Source of the DNA: Rudaea sp.
Lineage (GTDB): Bacteria > Pseudomonadota > Gammaproteobacteria > Xanthomonadales > Rhodanobacteraceae
Length of the DNA stretch: 6,330 nt
Assembly: GCA_025934455.1 (NCBI GenBank)
Contig: JAICYA010000129.1
Span: forward strand, 1-6,330
Direction of reading: 5' to 3'
Below, piece by piece: positions 5,209 through 6,330 of this stretch. Within the stretch, counting starts at the first letter, position 1; every line of letters starts with the position of its first letter. The translations under genes and the position numbers were made by a program. A model generated the notes under the pieces. It made no database searches and was not told where the DNA came from. It saw only the letters and a program-made list of their open reading frames with translations.

Positions 5209-6330
5209 TCAGTGACTCAGGTTGTCCGTGCGGCCAATGAATGCCGCCGCCACGTCGTGCAGCTTCTTCAACGACTCCTCGTGTGCGTAGACCATGTGCC
5301 CGGAGGGGAAGAACGCGTATTCGATGTTCGCCTGCAGCTTCTGCGGAATCGGCAGGTGGCGCATCTCGAATTCGGCGGCGAAATACGGCGTGGCCAGGTC
5401 GTAGTAACCGCCGGCGAGCAGAACGTGCAGTTGCGGGTTGTACTTCATCGCCACGGCAAGATCCGACATCACGTTCGTCGATGACGGGAAGAATCCGGGC
5501 GGCAGGCCCGGCGTACGATGCTTCCAATCCCACGGATGTACGTCGCCGAATTCGTGGAAGGTCATGCCGTCGCCGAACTTGAGCGTGCGCCGCGCATAGT
5601 CGTTGAACATCGACACATAGGCCGAACTGATTGCCGCGGATTGCGGATCGTAGGCCGACTGCTGCTCGAGCGGGTCCATGGCCGGGCCGGAGAAACGCGA
5701 GTCGAGGCGGCCGGTGGTCGTGTCCGACGAATCCTGCAGGGTCTTCTCGAATTCGCCGCCGAACACGCGCAGGTCCGCCTTGTCGATGTAGGACTCCGGC
5801 AGGCCGGTGTAGTCGTGCAATTTCGCGATGATCGCCTTGCGCCGTTCGGGATCGAGCGTGGAGCCGGCCGCGAGCGCGACGGTGTAGTCGGTCATCGCGA
5901 ACTGTTCGACTTCATGCAGGAACGGTTCGAGCTGGGCCGGCTGGTTCGGAAGCTTGTGGTGGTACCACGCCGTCGCCGCGTAGGTCGGCAGCGCCAGCGC
6001 GTACGGCTGGTCGACGCCGGGATCGTATTGCGCCGCGTCAATGTCGTTCGCGAACGAAAGAATCTGCGACAGCAGCATGACGCCGTTGAGGTCGACGCTT
6101 TGTTCGGTTTCCAGCACGTTCGCGAGCACCGCCGAACGCGTGGTGCCGTAGCTTTCGCCGAACAGGTACTTGGGCGAATTCCAGCGTCCGTACTCGGTCA
6201 GGAACTTGGTGATGAACTGGGCGAAGGCCTGGGCGTCCTGATCGACGCCATAGAATTCCTTGCCGCGTTCCTTCATCGCCGCCGCGCGCTTGGCCTTGTC
6301 TTTCTCGTTCACCAGCAGGCGCGAGAAGCC
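5209..6330 (-). CDS. Serine carboxypeptidase-like protein, peptidase family S10 (N-terminus beyond the window)
   Basis: Reading leftward from the window edge, 373 residues are visible, beginning 'GFSRLLVNEKDK' and ending 'TDNLSH' with TGA at 5211-5209. Family S10 enzymes are alpha/beta-hydrolases that remove C-terminal residues from peptides, usually outside the cytoplasm in bacteria. All three catalytic residues are recognisable. Ser is in 'FGESYGTTRSA' (codon 6153-6151), Asp in 'GGYYDLATPYFA' (codon 5400-5398), and His in 'FPSGHMVYAHEE' (codon 5298-5296). 'GFSR' at the edge matches the segment after the oxyanion-hole 'DPVGTGFS' of the family. The frame is open to base 6330, so the GTG at 6312-6310 is an internal valine, not a start. 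Roughly 110-140 N-terminal residues, including any signal peptide, are outside. The gene converges on the TerB-like gene. Substrate specificity cannot be read from the sequence. Some bacterial S10-like proteins have no proven activity, though the triad here is intact. Confidence 0.92.
   Translation of the reverse strand, partial: GFSRLLVNEKDKAKRAAAMKERGKEFYGVDQDAQAFAQFITKFLTEYGRWNSPKYLFGESYGTTRSAVLANVLETEQSVDLNGVMLLSQILSFANDIDAAQYDPGVDQPYALALPTYAATAWYHHKLPNQPAQLEPFLHEVEQFAMTDYTVALAAGSTLDPERRKAIIAKLHDYTGLPESYIDKADLRVFGGEFEKTLQDSSDTTTGRLDSRFSGPAMDPLEQQSAYDPQSAAISSAYVSMFNDYARRTLKFGDGMTFHEFGDVHPWDWKHRTPGLPPGFFPSSTNVMSDLAVAMKYNPQLHVLLAGGYYDLATPYFAAEFEMRHLPIPQKLQANIEYAFFPSGHMVYAHEESLKKLHDVAAAFIGRTDNLSH

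Noticed and set aside
6310..6312. GTG as the start codon of the S10 peptidase
   Set aside because: The frame stays open to the window edge with family-typical residues (GFSR) before it, and the oxyanion-hole region must lie further upstream.

Overview
The window is G+C-rich throughout, with strong G/C bias at third codon positions. It looks like a gammaproteobacterial chromosome, most likely of the Xanthomonadales/Lysobacterales (Xanthomonadaceae or Rhodanobacteraceae). The reasons are the thrA-thrB-thrC order with a bifunctional-type ThrA tail, an E. coli-like YcaQ, a serine carboxypeptidase of family S10, and a small secreted EF-hand-like protein. That placement is inferred from remembered family resemblance, not from a search.

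Layout. Positions 1-552 are a mosaic of three unrelated gene pieces joined end to end on the + strand: an internal piece of the primosomal helicase PriA (its eight-cysteine zinc region), the C-terminal HRDC-like end of ribonuclease D with its own stop codon, and the last 65 codons of the aspartokinase/homoserine dehydrogenase ThrA. From the ThrA tail onward the order is normal. thrB (549-1484) overlaps the thrA stop by ATGA, and thrC (GTG start, 1481-2791) overlaps the thrB stop by GTGA, so the three are translationally coupled. They cover the last steps from aspartate semialdehyde to threonine. A good sigma70-type promoter with a G+C-rich discriminator lies across the thrC stop codon and should drive a tRNA-Ala(CGC) gene at 2848-2923.

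On the opposite strand, ycaQ (2946-4220, a DNA glycosylase of the AlkX/AlkZ type) converges on the tRNA. It is divergent from a small secreted protein with degenerate EF-hands (4291-4602), which is followed by a free-standing TerB/DjlA-N-like protein (4673-5155). A likely terminator (5182-5207) separates the latter from the convergent C-terminal three quarters of an S10 carboxypeptidase-like protein, which runs off the right edge of the window.

No intergenic gap exceeds about 75 bases. There is no CRISPR array, insertion sequence, phage gene or defence island. Most of the window is ordinary housekeeping sequence. The one truly anomalous part is the three-piece mosaic at the left edge, which is either an assembly chimera or a real rearrangement that has removed most of thrA.
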